A DNA stretch of 64,000 bases from Paraburkholderia sp. BL25I1N1. GTDB taxonomy: Bacteria; Pseudomonadota; Gammaproteobacteria; Burkholderiales; Burkholderiaceae. This document shows, piece after piece, positions 1-8,372 of the stretch. Made by a program: the position numbers and the translations under genes. Numbering within the stretch: position 1 is the first letter of the stretch; the number at the start of each line of letters is the position of its first letter. Below the pieces are notes generated by a model. The model searched no databases and was not told the DNA's origin. It worked only from the letters and a program-made list of their open reading frames with translations. Location: the NCBI RefSeq assembly GCF_003002025.1, contig NZ_PVZB01000027.1, positions 60,883 through 124,882 of the forward strand, written 5' to 3'.

Positions 1-457
1 TGACGCGAAACGTATTGTCAGTGTTGTCGCTATCGTACGGATGGGAGAATAAATAACCGGCCCAGTTACCGTTCGCCGTTACCGGACCAAGATAGTCTAC
101 AACCGAGTCGTACTGGCGACCGAGCGTAACCGTGCCAAGGCTGTCGGAGGTAAGACCAACGTACGCCTGGCGGCCGAACATCAGTCCACCCTGACCGAGG
201 CGACCATTGTTGAGGTTGAAACCGTTCTCGAGTTGAAAAACGGCTCGCAGGCCGCCACCCAGATCCTCCGTTCCCTTAAGACCCCAGCGGCTCCCCTGCG
301 CGAAGCCGCTCTGCAGTTCGTACACTTTACTGCCGGAAACATTGTTGGTGTAGTCGAAACCCTCGTCGATAACGCCGTAAAGCGTCACTGAACCCTGTGC
401 CATTGCCGAGGTTGCGAGTGCGGATACCATCAAGGCGGGAATGATTCGCTTGTTCAT
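1..457 (-). CDS. Gram-negative porin, N-terminal part (cut by window edge)
   Basis: Outer-membrane trimeric beta-barrel porin of the Burkholderia type; only about the first 152 codons lie in the window. The start ATG at 455-457 follows a GGAGAAAAA ribosome site. The signal peptide ends at SAMA, and the mature protein begins QGSVTLYGVIDEGFDYT, the usual start of this family. The motifs SRWGLKGTEDLGGGL and LMFGRQAYVGL follow, again typical. It lies just downstream of a Liv-type binding protein on the same strand, so it may supply outer-membrane entry for that protein's ligand (inference). The family call is strong; substrate specificity cannot be read. Confidence 0.9.
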   Translation of the reverse strand, partial: MNKRIIPALMVSALATSAMAQGSVTLYGVIDEGFDYTNNVSGSKVYELQSGFAQGSRWGLKGTEDLGGGLRAVFQLENGFNLNNGRLGQGGLMFGRQAYVGLTSDSLGTVTLGRQYDSVVDYLGPVTANGNWAGYLFSHPYDSDNTDNTFRV

Positions 458-589
458 ATTTTTCTCCAAACCTGCTTTTTTATTTGTGAGTCACTGCCGG
501 ACAGCGGACGTGACCGGGCCTCACAGTGAAGTGATAAATCAGGCCTCAGCGAGACCCGAATTTTCAATCAGGGGCAGAGGCCGCCGTGT

Positions 590-1732
590 TCAGGGCGTCA
601 TGGTGGTCAGCAACGTCTTCTTGCCGTCCTTATAGCCGTACAGCGTCAGACGGGGGCTTCTTACGTCGCCTTTGTCGTCAAATTGAATTTGACCGGTGAG
701 ACCTTGATAGTCGGTCGTACGCGCGGCAGCGAGAATTTTCGCGTGGTCTGTGCTGCCGCTCTTTTTCATCGCGTCGACGGTAACCATCACGGCGTCGTAC
801 GCATACGGCGCGTAGATCTGAACCGGCATCCCAAAGCGTTCCTGATATTCTTTCTCAAAGGCCGGACCAGCCGTCATCCGCGCAAGCGGCAGACCCGCAA
901 TACTGCAGACGAGACGGTCGACTGCCGGGCCGGCAAGAGAGATGACTTCTTCGGAACAGGTCCCGTCTCCCCCGAGCACCTTGGCATTCAGGCCGAGTTG
1001 TGCAACCTGTTTGATGAAAGGGCCCGCAGTCGCATCCATGCCGCCGTAGAAGATGACGTCGGGAGATTGGCCCTTGATTTTGGTTATAACGCCTTTGAAG
1101 TCGATGGTCTTATCGTTTGTAGCCTCGCGCGCTACGATCGTCGCACCACCCGATTTGACTGCACTGGAAAACTGATCCGCAAGACCCTGACCATATGCGG
1201 TGCTATCGTCGACTATAGCCACCTTCTTTGCCTTCAGTGTTCCCAGTGCATAGTGCGCGAGAACAGGACTTTGCTGCGCGTCCGTTGCTACCAGACGGTA
1301 TGTCGTGTTGAAACCCTGCTGCGTGAACTTTGGATTAGTGGAATCGGGCGAGATCTGCAAAATCTGTGCATCGTGGTAGATATGTGATGCAGCAATGGAT
1401 ACGCCGGAATTCAAATGCCCCACCACGGCTACGACACCATCGTCGACAAGCCGCTGTGCGACCTGCGTACCCTGACGCGGGTCTGCCTGATCATCGACGG
1501 CATCGAGTTCAAGCTTGATCTTCTTTCCATTAATGACAAGGCCGCGGCGATTCACATCCTCCACCGCGAGGCGAGCGCCGTTCTCGTTTTCCTTGCCGAG
1601 ATTCGCAATTGCACCGGTAGTCGGCGCCGCACTGCCAATTTTTATGACGGCGACATCGTCCGCGGCAAACGCAGCATTGCATGCAGCAGATAACGCTGCA
1701 ACTGCGAAACCATGTTTCAGATAACTATTCAT
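590..1732 (-). CDS. Liv-type ABC transporter substrate-binding protein
   Basis: Periplasmic type I binding protein of the branched-chain amino acid (LivK) family, 380 residues. I place the start at 1732, where GAGGGGATT precedes the ATG, not at the longer frame reaching 1783. The signal peptide is MNSYLKHGFAVAALSAACNAAFA. The mature chain opens with VIKIGSAAPTTGAIANLGK and carries the family motif VVAVVGHLNSGVSIAASHIY. No LivH, LivM or LivG gene is present nearby and only a livF relic survives at 5.7 kb, so this protein looks orphaned or relies on permeases encoded elsewhere. Many members bind aromatic acids or amides, so the ligand is open. A palindrome at 2008-2023 matches one at the LysR promoter, suggesting LysR control. 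Confidence 0.88.
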   Translation of the reverse strand: MNSYLKHGFAVAALSAACNAAFAADDVAVIKIGSAAPTTGAIANLGKENENGARLAVEDVNRRGLVINGKKIKLELDAVDDQADPRQGTQVAQRLVDDGVVAVVGHLNSGVSIAASHIYHDAQILQISPDSTNPKFTQQGFNTTYRLVATDAQQSPVLAHYALGTLKAKKVAIVDDSTAYGQGLADQFSSAVKSGGATIVAREATNDKTIDFKGVITKIKGQSPDVIFYGGMDATAGPFIKQVAQLGLNAKVLGGDGTCSEEVISLAGPAVDRLVCSIAGLPLARMTAGPAFEKEYQERFGMPVQIYAPYAYDAVMVTVDAMKKSGSTDHAKILAAARTTDYQGLTGQIQFDDKGDVRSPRLTLYGYKDGKKTLLTTMTP

Positions 1733-2007
1733 AATCCCCTCATCTCCTGATATCCCTGAAGCCATTAAAGCGTCATTCGGCATGGGCCAAAACCGAGCGT
1801 TTAACGACTGACTAGGTTGCTCCGGCTGCCCGCAGTGCCTGATTTACTGGTCTCATCAAGAGTGCATGCGGCAACGCACACACCTCAGTCAGGCCCGACG
1901 AAAATCGCAGCGGCAACAGTTAGAGCGCTGGTCGAACAAAGTCGACCAACGGGACAAAGGCTATGGGTGCAATAAAGGGATGACAATTCACTCTTTCCGC
2001 CGCTGGC

Positions 2008-2023
2008 ATTACACGCGGGTAAT
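2008..2023. promoter_or_regulatory. Putative LysR operator upstream of the Liv binding protein
   Basis: The sequence is ATTAC-N6-GTAAT, an inverted repeat with 5-base arms and a T-N11-A core as in LysR boxes. The same ATTAC-N6-GTAAT layout recurs at 3030-3045 next to the LysR start. It lies about 280 bases upstream of the binding-protein start. Function is inferred. Confidence 0.45.
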
Positions 2024-2052
2024 ACAAGCACGGAAGCGCCTCTCGAGGGCTT

Positions 2053-3015
2053 CTAGCTGGTCAGATCAGACGATATTCCAGGTAAGTTCGATACCGCCTC
2101 TTCCCGGATGCACTCTCCGAGAAGCATGGGTGCCCGAGAATCGAGATCCGCTCTGCGATAGAGCACCACCTCGCCGAGTTGGGTAAGGGATGGCGTATTC
2201 ATCAAAGATAGCCGTCCGCGCGCCGCATACTCGGTTGCATGCGACAGAGGAAGTATGGAAACGAACGGACCTCGCGCCATGAGCTCTACGTTCAACGCGA
2301 TACTGCTTGATTCGACACACGAATCGTCGATGTTCAACCCTTCGGCCTCCATCAAGTGCGCGAGCGCGACGTAGGACGGGCTGCCTTGTTGAGGCACGAG
2401 CCACATGAACTCCTTCAAGTCTTTCACCGTGACGGATCTGCCGTGCGAGAGTGCATGAGAAGGGCCGGAGACAAACACGAATGGCTCGCTATACAGCGTT
2501 TCCGTCACAAGCGTCGGGTCGTCCTTTCCTCGGGCACGAGCAAGTACCAGGTCGATTTCGCCGATTCGCAGCATCTCCAGCAATTCATCCAGCGGTGCCT
2601 CGACAAACTCGACCGAGGCTGCCGGAGCCCGGGTCAAAAAGCTCATTATCGACTGCGAGATGAATGAAGGCGGCACAGCCGTAACCGAACCCAATGTCAC
2701 ACGTCCAGCCGTACCGGTAACAAGTGAGGCGACATCTTTTTGCGCCAGTCCTACCTGGCGAAGAATTTCTCGACCGCGGCGTGCAAGGACGGCCCCGACA
2801 TCGGTCAAAAAAACCGCCTTCCCGACACGCTCTGTCACTGCGGCGCCCAATGCCTGTTCTATCTCCCCAATCTGTTTCGAGACTGTCGGCTGCGTGACAT
2901 TGAAAGCCGCTGCGACCTTTGTGACCTGTTTCAGGTCGGCGAGCGCAACGAGCAGACGCAGATGCGAAAGCCGCAGTCCGCTGGAAAAGAATCGTTCAAT
3001 CGGAGTAAGCATCAT
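2053..3015 (-). CDS. LysR family transcriptional regulator
   Basis: DNA-binding regulator of 320 residues, the normal LysR length. The N-terminal helix-turn-helix covers about residues 15-70 (LRLLVALADLKQVTKVAAAF, then VTQPTVSKQIGEIEQAL), followed by the LysR substrate-binding domain (VTLGSVTAVPPSFISQSIMS onward). The frame opens at a TTG at 3024, but tandem ATGs at 3015 and 3012 are more credible. It is divergent from the DUF1330/aminotransferase/isomerase genes, the classic arrangement for a LysR gene controlling its neighbours. A near-perfect 20-base palindrome sits just upstream of its start. The inducer is unknown; control of the flanking aminotransferase operon and binding protein is inferred. 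Confidence 0.9.
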   Translation of the reverse strand: MMLTPIERFFSSGLRLSHLRLLVALADLKQVTKVAAAFNVTQPTVSKQIGEIEQALGAAVTERVGKAVFLTDVGAVLARRGREILRQVGLAQKDVASLVTGTAGRVTLGSVTAVPPSFISQSIMSFLTRAPAASVEFVEAPLDELLEMLRIGEIDLVLARARGKDDPTLVTETLYSEPFVFVSGPSHALSHGRSVTVKDLKEFMWLVPQQGSPSYVALAHLMEAEGLNIDDSCVESSSIALNVELMARGPFVSILPLSHATEYAARGRLSLMNTPSLTQLGEVVLYRRADLDSRAPMLLGECIREEAVSNLPGISSDLTS

Positions 3016-3027
3016 GAATTCCAAGGT

Positions 3028-3047
3028 TCATTACCTGTGGGTAATGA
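3028..3047. promoter_or_regulatory. Putative LysR operator in the divergent promoter
   Basis: A perfect inverted repeat with 8-base arms, TCATTACC-tgtg-GGTAATGA, contains the ATTAC-N6-GTAAT core at 3030-3045. It overlaps the region just upstream of the LysR start and lies about 130 bases before the DUF1330 gene, so it could serve both autorepression and activation of the divergent operon. Confidence 0.6.
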
Positions 3048-3175
3048 GACGACCATAAAAGTGATTTGTCAATTCCGATTTCGATCCTCTACTCTCCCTG
3101 TTCTGGAGTTGGCTTCGCAGACGCTTCCAAACGGTCTGTCGAACCACCTTCTCTTGGAGCTAGAGGAGACAAAAA

Positions 3176-3469
3176 TTGCCTAAAGGTTATGTAATCGCAA
3201 CGATTCAAATTACGGACGCGAGCCGCTACGACAAATACCGGGCACTCGCAAGCGAAGCGATTGCGGCTCATCGCGGAAGGGTGCTCGTGCGTGGCGGCCA
3301 CAATGAAGTCATGGAAGGCTCGGCTCCCGGCCGAACGGTCGTCATCGAATTCGATAGCCTCGAACAGGCTCGGCGATTCTATTCATCGTTTGAATATACA
3401 AAGGCTCGCGCCGCTCGTGAAGGCGCGGCCGATCTGACCTGGTTCGTGGTGCAAGGCGTTGACGATTGA
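3176..3469 (+). CDS. DUF1330 domain protein, small dimeric alpha/beta-barrel type
   Basis: A 97-residue protein of the DUF1330 family, a ferredoxin-fold relative of the monooxygenase/EthD type proteins. Recognisable motifs are PKGYVIATIQITDASRYDKY, then RVLVRGGHNEVMEG, GRTVVIEFDSLEQARRFYSS and a FVVQGVD end. The start is a TTG placed after AGAGGAGAC with good spacing; no in-frame ATG fits better. It is the first gene of a plus-strand unit with an aminotransferase and an isomerase, divergent from LysR. No catalytic role is established for the family; it may assist turnover of a reactive intermediate (speculation). Confidence 0.85.
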   Translation: MPKGYVIATIQITDASRYDKYRALASEAIAAHRGRVLVRGGHNEVMEGSAPGRTVVIEFDSLEQARRFYSSFEYTKARAAREGAADLTWFVVQGVDD

Positions 3470-3539
3470 GTGCCTTCGAAGCACGGTCATCGGCAAGACG
3501 GACGAATTTATAAAACACGTCGAAATTAATGGATTGGAA

Positions 3540-4874
3540 ATGAACATCAGTACTTTCGAAATCAGCAAGGACGATTCGGCTCGACTCTTCGAGCGCGCGC
3601 GAGCGGTAATGCCCTCCGGCTACACCAGAAACATGCTGGTCGCCAAACCTCATCCGTTCTATGCCGTAAGCGCTGACGGATCGCGTCTCACTGACGCGGA
3701 TGGCTGCACGAGAATCGATTGGGTCAATAACTTTGCGTCTCTCATTCACGGCCACAACAAGCGGGAGGTCGTCGATGTCATCTCCCAACAGGCAGCGCGC
3801 CTGCTGTCGGCAACCATGCCCGCGGAGTGGGAAGTGAAGCTTGCCGAACTTCTCGTCGATCGAATCCCGTCCGTCGAACAGGTGCGGTTCATGAACTCCG
3901 GCACTGAGGCCAATCTCATTGCAATCAAAGCGGCGCGAGCGTTCACGGGAAAATCAAAGGTGGCCAAGCTGGAAGGTGGCTACCACGGTCAGTATGATCT
4001 TCTGGAGGCGAGCTACGTGCCGCCTTCGGACAAATGGGGGAAGCGCAACAATCCGGCAGTTGTCGCACACAACGCTGGCACGCCACAGTCGCTGCTCGAC
4101 GAACTGGTTCTCTTCCCCTTGAACGACATCGAGACCATGCGTGAAATCCTCACGCGTCATGCATCCGAGGTGGGGACGGTAATCATCGATCCCAGCGGGT
4201 TATCTTTGGGTACTGGCGTCTATGCAAATCGCGACTTCTTGGTTGCTCTGCGGGAAACGACAGAAAAGCTGGGCATGGTCCTTATTTTCGATGAGGTCTG
4301 GTCTCTACGCTCAAGCTACCGGGGCACCCAAGGATTGATGGATATCACTCCAGACCTGACCACCATGGGCAAAATGATTGGCGGCGGTCTGCCAATCGGC
4401 GCTCTCGGAGGCAAGCGCGACGTGATGTCAGTGTTCTCAGTTGACGACGGCGAGCCCAAGGTTAAGCATTCCGGCACATTCACGGGCAATCCTATGTCTA
4501 TGGCTGCCGGCTTTACGGCCATGTCCCTGATGACACCGGCCATGTTCGACAAGCTCGCGAGGCAAGGCGAGCATCTGGCCGAGGGGTTGCGGCGCGCTTT
4601 GACAGACACGGATACGCAAGGCCACGTCGTAAATCGCGGTTCGATGACTAACCTGCTCTTCACGGAATGCCTTCCCGTCGACTATCGCGACCTCCATGCC
4701 CAACAAACAGCCCGTGTCGCGTCGCTGTCGGCACGCATGCCGAAGCTGATGGCAGCAGAGGGGCTGCATGTATTGCGCAATATGTTTGTGGGTTCGACTG
4801 TCATCTCCCGCGACGACGTAGACGAGACCATCGTCGCCGTGACACGCTCGCTGCTGAAAGCGACTGAAACGTGA
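3540..4874 (+). CDS. Class III aminotransferase, glutamate-1-semialdehyde aminomutase-like
   Basis: PLP-dependent fold-type I enzyme of about 444 residues. I choose the ATG at 3540 because the longer frame overlaps the DUF1330 gene. Features seen: MNSGTEANLIAIKAARAFTG (cofactor phosphate region), GGYHGQYD, LIFDEVWSLRSS (the Asp that contacts PLP), and TTMGKMIGGGLPIGALGG with the Schiff-base lysine at residue 278, then HSGTFTGNPMSMAAG. The family includes glutamate-1-semialdehyde mutase, beta-amino acid and amine transaminases. Haem synthesis is unlikely given the catabolic neighbours (isomerase, phosphotriesterase-like hydrolase). A second paralogue lies at 7-8.4 kb on the opposite strand. 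Substrate is unknown. Confidence 0.88.
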   Translation: MNISTFEISKDDSARLFERARAVMPSGYTRNMLVAKPHPFYAVSADGSRLTDADGCTRIDWVNNFASLIHGHNKREVVDVISQQAARLLSATMPAEWEVKLAELLVDRIPSVEQVRFMNSGTEANLIAIKAARAFTGKSKVAKLEGGYHGQYDLLEASYVPPSDKWGKRNNPAVVAHNAGTPQSLLDELVLFPLNDIETMREILTRHASEVGTVIIDPSGLSLGTGVYANRDFLVALRETTEKLGMVLIFDEVWSLRSSYRGTQGLMDITPDLTTMGKMIGGGLPIGALGGKRDVMSVFSVDDGEPKVKHSGTFTGNPMSMAAGFTAMSLMTPAMFDKLARQGEHLAEGLRRALTDTDTQGHVVNRGSMTNLLFTECLPVDYRDLHAQQTARVASLSARMPKLMAAEGLHVLRNMFVGSTVISRDDVDETIVAVTRSLLKATET

Positions 4875-4887
4875 TAGCGAAGTCCCG

Positions 4888-5676
4888 ATGAGACGATATG
4901 CCGCCAACATTGGAATGTTGTGGTCCGGCCTCGCTCTTCTCGAACGCATTGATGCCGCGGCTCGGGCAGGTTTCCGTGCGGTCGAGATGCATTTTCCATA
5001 CGACGTGGCACCCGGAAAGGTTCGTGACGCTATTGAGCGAAATAACCTGACGCTACTTGGAATCAACTCGCCACCCGGCAATCTCGCCGCAGGTGAACTT
5101 GGTCTCGCAGCGGTTCCTGGTCGTGAAACAGATTTTGTTGAGAGCATGCGGACCGCTTTCACCTATTGTCGGGAGTCGGGTGCGCGGTCGCTTCATATCA
5201 TGGGAGGAAACACGTCCGGCTTGTCACGCAAGACGTGTCTTGAAACTTTTCGATCAAATATTCTGCGTGCTGCGGATCTCGCGGAGTCGAACGATATCCA
5301 GCTACTTCTCGAACCACTTAACACGGCGCGTCATCCGCACTACTTCTACCATCGCGTAGACGAGCTTGTGGAAATTCTGAACTGGGTAAGGCATCCACGC
5401 CTCGGAATCCAGTTCGACACCTACCACGTGGGAATGGAAACCAACGAGATATCTACGCTTCTGCGGCGAAACTGGTCGATGATCGCGCACATTCAGATAG
5501 CCGCGGTTCCGGATCGAAGCGAACCGAATTCAGGCGACATCGACATCGCAGAAGTACTTCGCGAAGCAGAATCACTCGGCTACGCTGGCTGGATTGGATG
5601 TGAGTACCAGCCTGGCGGGTCCGTCGAGGAGGGTCTTGGCTGGAGGCAGGACACCAGATTTGTGGAGACCGGCTAA
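4888..5676 (+). CDS. Hydroxypyruvate isomerase-like sugar phosphate isomerase/epimerase
   Basis: A TIM-barrel of the xylose-isomerase-like AP endonuclease 2 superfamily, 262 residues, closest in layout to Hyi-type isomerases. It opens MRRYAANIGMLWSGLALLER and keeps the metal and acid residues expected in the family: LLLEPLN (Glu), FDTYHVGM, HIQIAAVPDRSEPNSGDID and IGCEYQPGG. It follows the aminotransferase by 13 bases, so they are co-transcribed. The last dozen residues (QDTRFVETG) are atypical and abut a livF relic, so its 3' end may have been altered by the rearrangement that truncated livF. It likely isomerises a 2-oxo/3-hydroxy acid; the actual substrate is unknown. Confidence 0.82.
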   Translation: MRRYAANIGMLWSGLALLERIDAAARAGFRAVEMHFPYDVAPGKVRDAIERNNLTLLGINSPPGNLAAGELGLAAVPGRETDFVESMRTAFTYCRESGARSLHIMGGNTSGLSRKTCLETFRSNILRAADLAESNDIQLLLEPLNTARHPHYFYHRVDELVEILNWVRHPRLGIQFDTYHVGMETNEISTLLRRNWSMIAHIQIAAVPDRSEPNSGDIDIAEVLREAESLGYAGWIGCEYQPGGSVEEGLGWRQDTRFVETG

Positions 5677-5890
5677 TAGCTCGCCGATCATGGTCGAGAA
5701 GGTCTTTGAAGTCGTGCGTGAGGTGTCGCGCGAAGGCATCACGGTTCTGCTCGTGGAACAGGACGCGCGCCTCGCCCTGCAGGCAGCGACTCGCGGTTAC
5801 GTTATGGAATCGGGCACGGTGACGATGTCGGGCGATGCGAGCAAGATGCTCGACGACCCGAAGGTACGCGTGGCTTACCTTAGAGAGTAA
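5677..5890 (+). pseudogene. livF relic: C-terminal end of a branched-chain amino acid ABC ATPase
   Basis: About 65-70 residues matching only the end of LivF-type ATPases: VEKVFEVVREVSREGITVLL, then VEQDARLALQAATRGYVMES, DASKMLDDPKVRVAYLRE and a stop. Walker A, signature and Walker B motifs are all missing, so it cannot bind ATP. It begins right after the isomerase stop in another frame and is followed by a strong hairpin that was probably the original operon terminator. It suggests that a Liv system once stood here and was lost by deletion. Confidence 0.8.
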
Positions 5891-5904
5891 GCTGCTATCT
5901 TGAT

Positions 5905-5937
5905 AGCCAGAGGATGCTGCAGCGTCCGCTGGCTTTC
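5905..5937 (+). terminator. Putative rho-independent terminator
   Basis: AGCCAG and CTGGCT form the outer stem, with inner GGATGC/GCGTCC pairing around TGCA, followed by TTTCCCC. It lies between the livF relic and the end of the convergent phosphotriesterase-family gene. Confidence 0.55.
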
Positions 5938-5975
5938 CCCGTTGCACCGAAAATCCGGCCTCTAAAACGGCATGC

Positions 5976-7025
5976 TCAGCAAAGCGTGAGTAAGCGGCGT
6001 GGATTATGCACCAGGATTGCGTCGATTTCGTTCTGCGTAAAGCCGCGGCGCAGCATGCGCGGGACGACGTTAGCAAAAATATGCTGATATCCATGCCCGC
6101 CGAACCGGCGCAAACGAGTTTGCACGCAGATGTCGTGGCTAATCACGATGCGGTCGATGTGTCCGTGGTCCGCCAACGTGCGCAGCATGCCGATACGTGC
6201 GCCGTCGTTTGGAATGTCGATGTCTTGCACTGGGTACGCAGTGTGCTCCCACCCGAACATGTCGAATTCGAGCGTGACGCCAGTATCCGCCAGGTCCAAT
6301 AGCGTTGCGTCATCGAAAATCGTGCGGTCAATGTGCCCCATAATCAGGCGGCTCACGTCACCACCCTCTGCTTTGATGAAGTCGACCACTTCACGCGGCT
6401 GGGTCGGCTTGCGGCCTGGATGGACACTGATTGATGCGCCGGTTTCCCGCTGGGCTATCAGCGCTCCGCGCATAACCTTCTTTTCAAGGTCGGTCCACGG
6501 ATTCTGGCATCCAATTTCGCCGATGATGCCTGCTTTGACCGAGGTGCCCCAAGCCCCCTCGGTCAACTGCTGAATCATCTCACTGGCGAAATCCTCGACC
6601 GCACGCTCATGGTTGCGCTTAGCCTGATACTGTTCGACGTAGTACCCACAACCCATCACGATTGGCACACCCGTTGATCGGGCAATCTCGACGAGACCCG
6701 ATGGGTTGGGCTTGAGGCCGCCCACCGTAAGCTCAACAATGGCACCGCCGCCCGCCTCGCGCATCTCATTGACTTCTTCAGCCACTACTTCGATATTATC
6801 GAGGCGGTAGTTTCGAGTCGACCGCTGTTGCCCAAAGTTGATTTGCCAACAGTTGCAGAGCGTGATTTCGCACTCTGATTCCTGCGTCACTTCCGCCTCG
6901 GGCGGATTCAGGTCGATGAGCAGATGCTCGTGCATCAGCGTTGGGCCCAGCGTAGCCGGATCCACGAGGCCGAACACGGTCTGGACCTTGCCGCTGCGTT
7001 GTTCTTTGGAAATGGAAGCCGTCAT
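5976..7025 (-). CDS. Phosphotriesterase-family metal-dependent hydrolase
   Basis: An amidohydrolase-superfamily enzyme of 349 residues with the binuclear metal set of the phosphotriesterase family: H32-x-H34 (LMHEHLLIDL), E170 (IGEIGC), H202 (SVHPGR), H231 (LIMGHIDRT) and D298 (VISHDIC). The bridging ligand is a glutamate, not the carbamylated lysine of true phosphotriesterases, placing it with the PHP-like branch whose members include lactonases and carboxyl-ester hydrolases. The start ATG at 7025 follows GAGGAAAAAC. It is 15 bases downstream of the second aminotransferase on the same strand, so they form a unit. A lactone or ester of an amino acid-derived compound is a reasonable substrate guess. 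Confidence 0.85.
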   Translation of the reverse strand: MTASISKEQRSGKVQTVFGLVDPATLGPTLMHEHLLIDLNPPEAEVTQESECEITLCNCWQINFGQQRSTRNYRLDNIEVVAEEVNEMREAGGGAIVELTVGGLKPNPSGLVEIARSTGVPIVMGCGYYVEQYQAKRNHERAVEDFASEMIQQLTEGAWGTSVKAGIIGEIGCQNPWTDLEKKVMRGALIAQRETGASISVHPGRKPTQPREVVDFIKAEGGDVSRLIMGHIDRTIFDDATLLDLADTGVTLEFDMFGWEHTAYPVQDIDIPNDGARIGMLRTLADHGHIDRIVISHDICVQTRLRRFGGHGYQHIFANVVPRMLRRGFTQNEIDAILVHNPRRLLTLC

Positions 7026-7040
7026 CGTTTTTCCTCGTGG

Positions 7041-8372
7041 TCAGCGGCTGGTTGGAAGAAGTGGCCGGTAGCGCTCAACAAAGCTGCGAGTCGCCTGAAC
7101 GAAATGCGAAATATCCTCTTCACTCAAGGGCAGGCTAAGCGTCAAATATCCGCGTCGCGCCAGATAAATGCCGGCTTCCACAAGGTGGAAGAAGTAGAGG
7201 TCTTTCAAACGGTGCTCCAGACCAGCGAGATCATCGACTGACCGGACATTCTGATCAGTGGGCTGAAGATTCATCAACGAACCGAGGCCCATGAAGCGCA
7301 TTGCGACGCCCGCTGCAGCGAACACTTCATTCAGGGTGTCGCGCAACTGGTCACCCCGTGCGTTAAGGCTTATCGCTGCCTGCGGGGTGTACAGCTCGCG
7401 CAGTCCCGTGACGCCGGCAGCCATCGTCATCACATTGTTGTTGAAGGTTCCTGCGTGAGCCAGCGCGCCTTCCGCACGCGGGTCGAATTGAGCCATGATT
7501 TCCCGGCGGCCACCGAATGCGCCGAATGACATACCGCCGCCAATGTATTTGCCGATCGAGGTCAGGTCGGCGTGGATACCCAGCTTCTCCTGCATACCAC
7601 CCGGTGCGAGACGGGAGGTCATCACTTCGTCGAAAGCCAGTAGCGCGCCAAAGCGCGTACACAACTCACGCACGCCGCGCAGGAAATCGGGCTGCCCGAC
7701 AATGCAGCCCGACGCTCCCTGCATCGGCTCAACCAGAACTACCGCGATGTCACGGCCGTGCTGCTCGAAAAGGCTCTCGACACTCGCAAGGTCGTTGTAG
7801 CTCGCAAACAGGAAATGGTGCGGAACATTGACGGGGTTGGGGCCCGAACCGAAAGACAGGACGCCGCCGTGATATCCGCCCTTGAAGACCACGATCTTCT
7901 CCCGCTTTTTGAACGCCTTTGCAGCAGCCAGTACCAGAAGGTTTGCCTCTGTTCCCGAATTGGTGAACCGTACCCGCTCCACCGTCGGGAAGCGCTCACA
8001 GACCGCGGCAGCGAGTTCCGTCTCGATGAGGTTATGCCCACTGAGATTGATGCCGCCGTCCAGCGCAGCATCGATTGCGCTGCGGATTACGGGATTGGAG
8101 TGTCCGAAGATGCCCGCGCTGAATTCAGCGATGAAATCACGATATTCATGCCCATCCGCATCCCACAGTCGCGCCGCTTTTCCCTTGACAATGGTCAACG
8201 GAAACGGCGCGTAGTAGAGAACGGAGCGCGTGTTGCCGCCAGGCATTGCCTCAGTGGCCTTGTTGAACTGGGCCGCGCTCGCCGGATTTGCACGGGCGTA
8301 TGCTTCCGCCGACTGCGTCAAGGCGTCGTCAAGGGCAGTGGCTGAAAGGGATTGCGTGTTGGAATTCATCAT
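7041..8372 (-). CDS. Class III aminotransferase, glutamate-1-semialdehyde aminomutase-like (second copy)
   Basis: PLP-dependent enzyme of 443 residues, paralogous to the one at 3.5 kb. Visible are FTNSGTEANLLVLAAAKAFK, VFKGGYHGGVLSFG, LLAFDEVMTSRLAPGG (PLP-contacting Asp), and LTSIGKYIGGGMSFGAFGG with the PLP lysine at residue 275, then HAGTFNNNVMTMAAG. It heads a two-gene unit with the phosphotriesterase-family hydrolase and is divergent from a TetR regulator that probably controls it. The family covers omega- and beta-amino acid transaminases and 2,1-aminomutases; the substrate here is not known. Confidence 0.88.
   Translation of the reverse strand: MMNSNTQSLSATALDDALTQSAEAYARANPASAAQFNKATEAMPGGNTRSVLYYAPFPLTIVKGKAARLWDADGHEYRDFIAEFSAGIFGHSNPVIRSAIDAALDGGINLSGHNLIETELAAAVCERFPTVERVRFTNSGTEANLLVLAAAKAFKKREKIVVFKGGYHGGVLSFGSGPNPVNVPHHFLFASYNDLASVESLFEQHGRDIAVVLVEPMQGASGCIVGQPDFLRGVRELCTRFGALLAFDEVMTSRLAPGGMQEKLGIHADLTSIGKYIGGGMSFGAFGGRREIMAQFDPRAEGALAHAGTFNNNVMTMAAGVTGLRELYTPQAAISLNARGDQLRDTLNEVFAAAGVAMRFMGLGSLMNLQPTDQNVRSVDDLAGLEHRLKDLYFFHLVEAGIYLARRGYLTLSLPLSEEDISHFVQATRSFVERYRPLLPTSR

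Noticed and set aside
3540..4874. hemL (haem biosynthesis)
   Set aside because: The fold family is shared, but the neighbours are catabolic and regulated by LysR, and a second paralogue exists nearby; no other haem gene is present.
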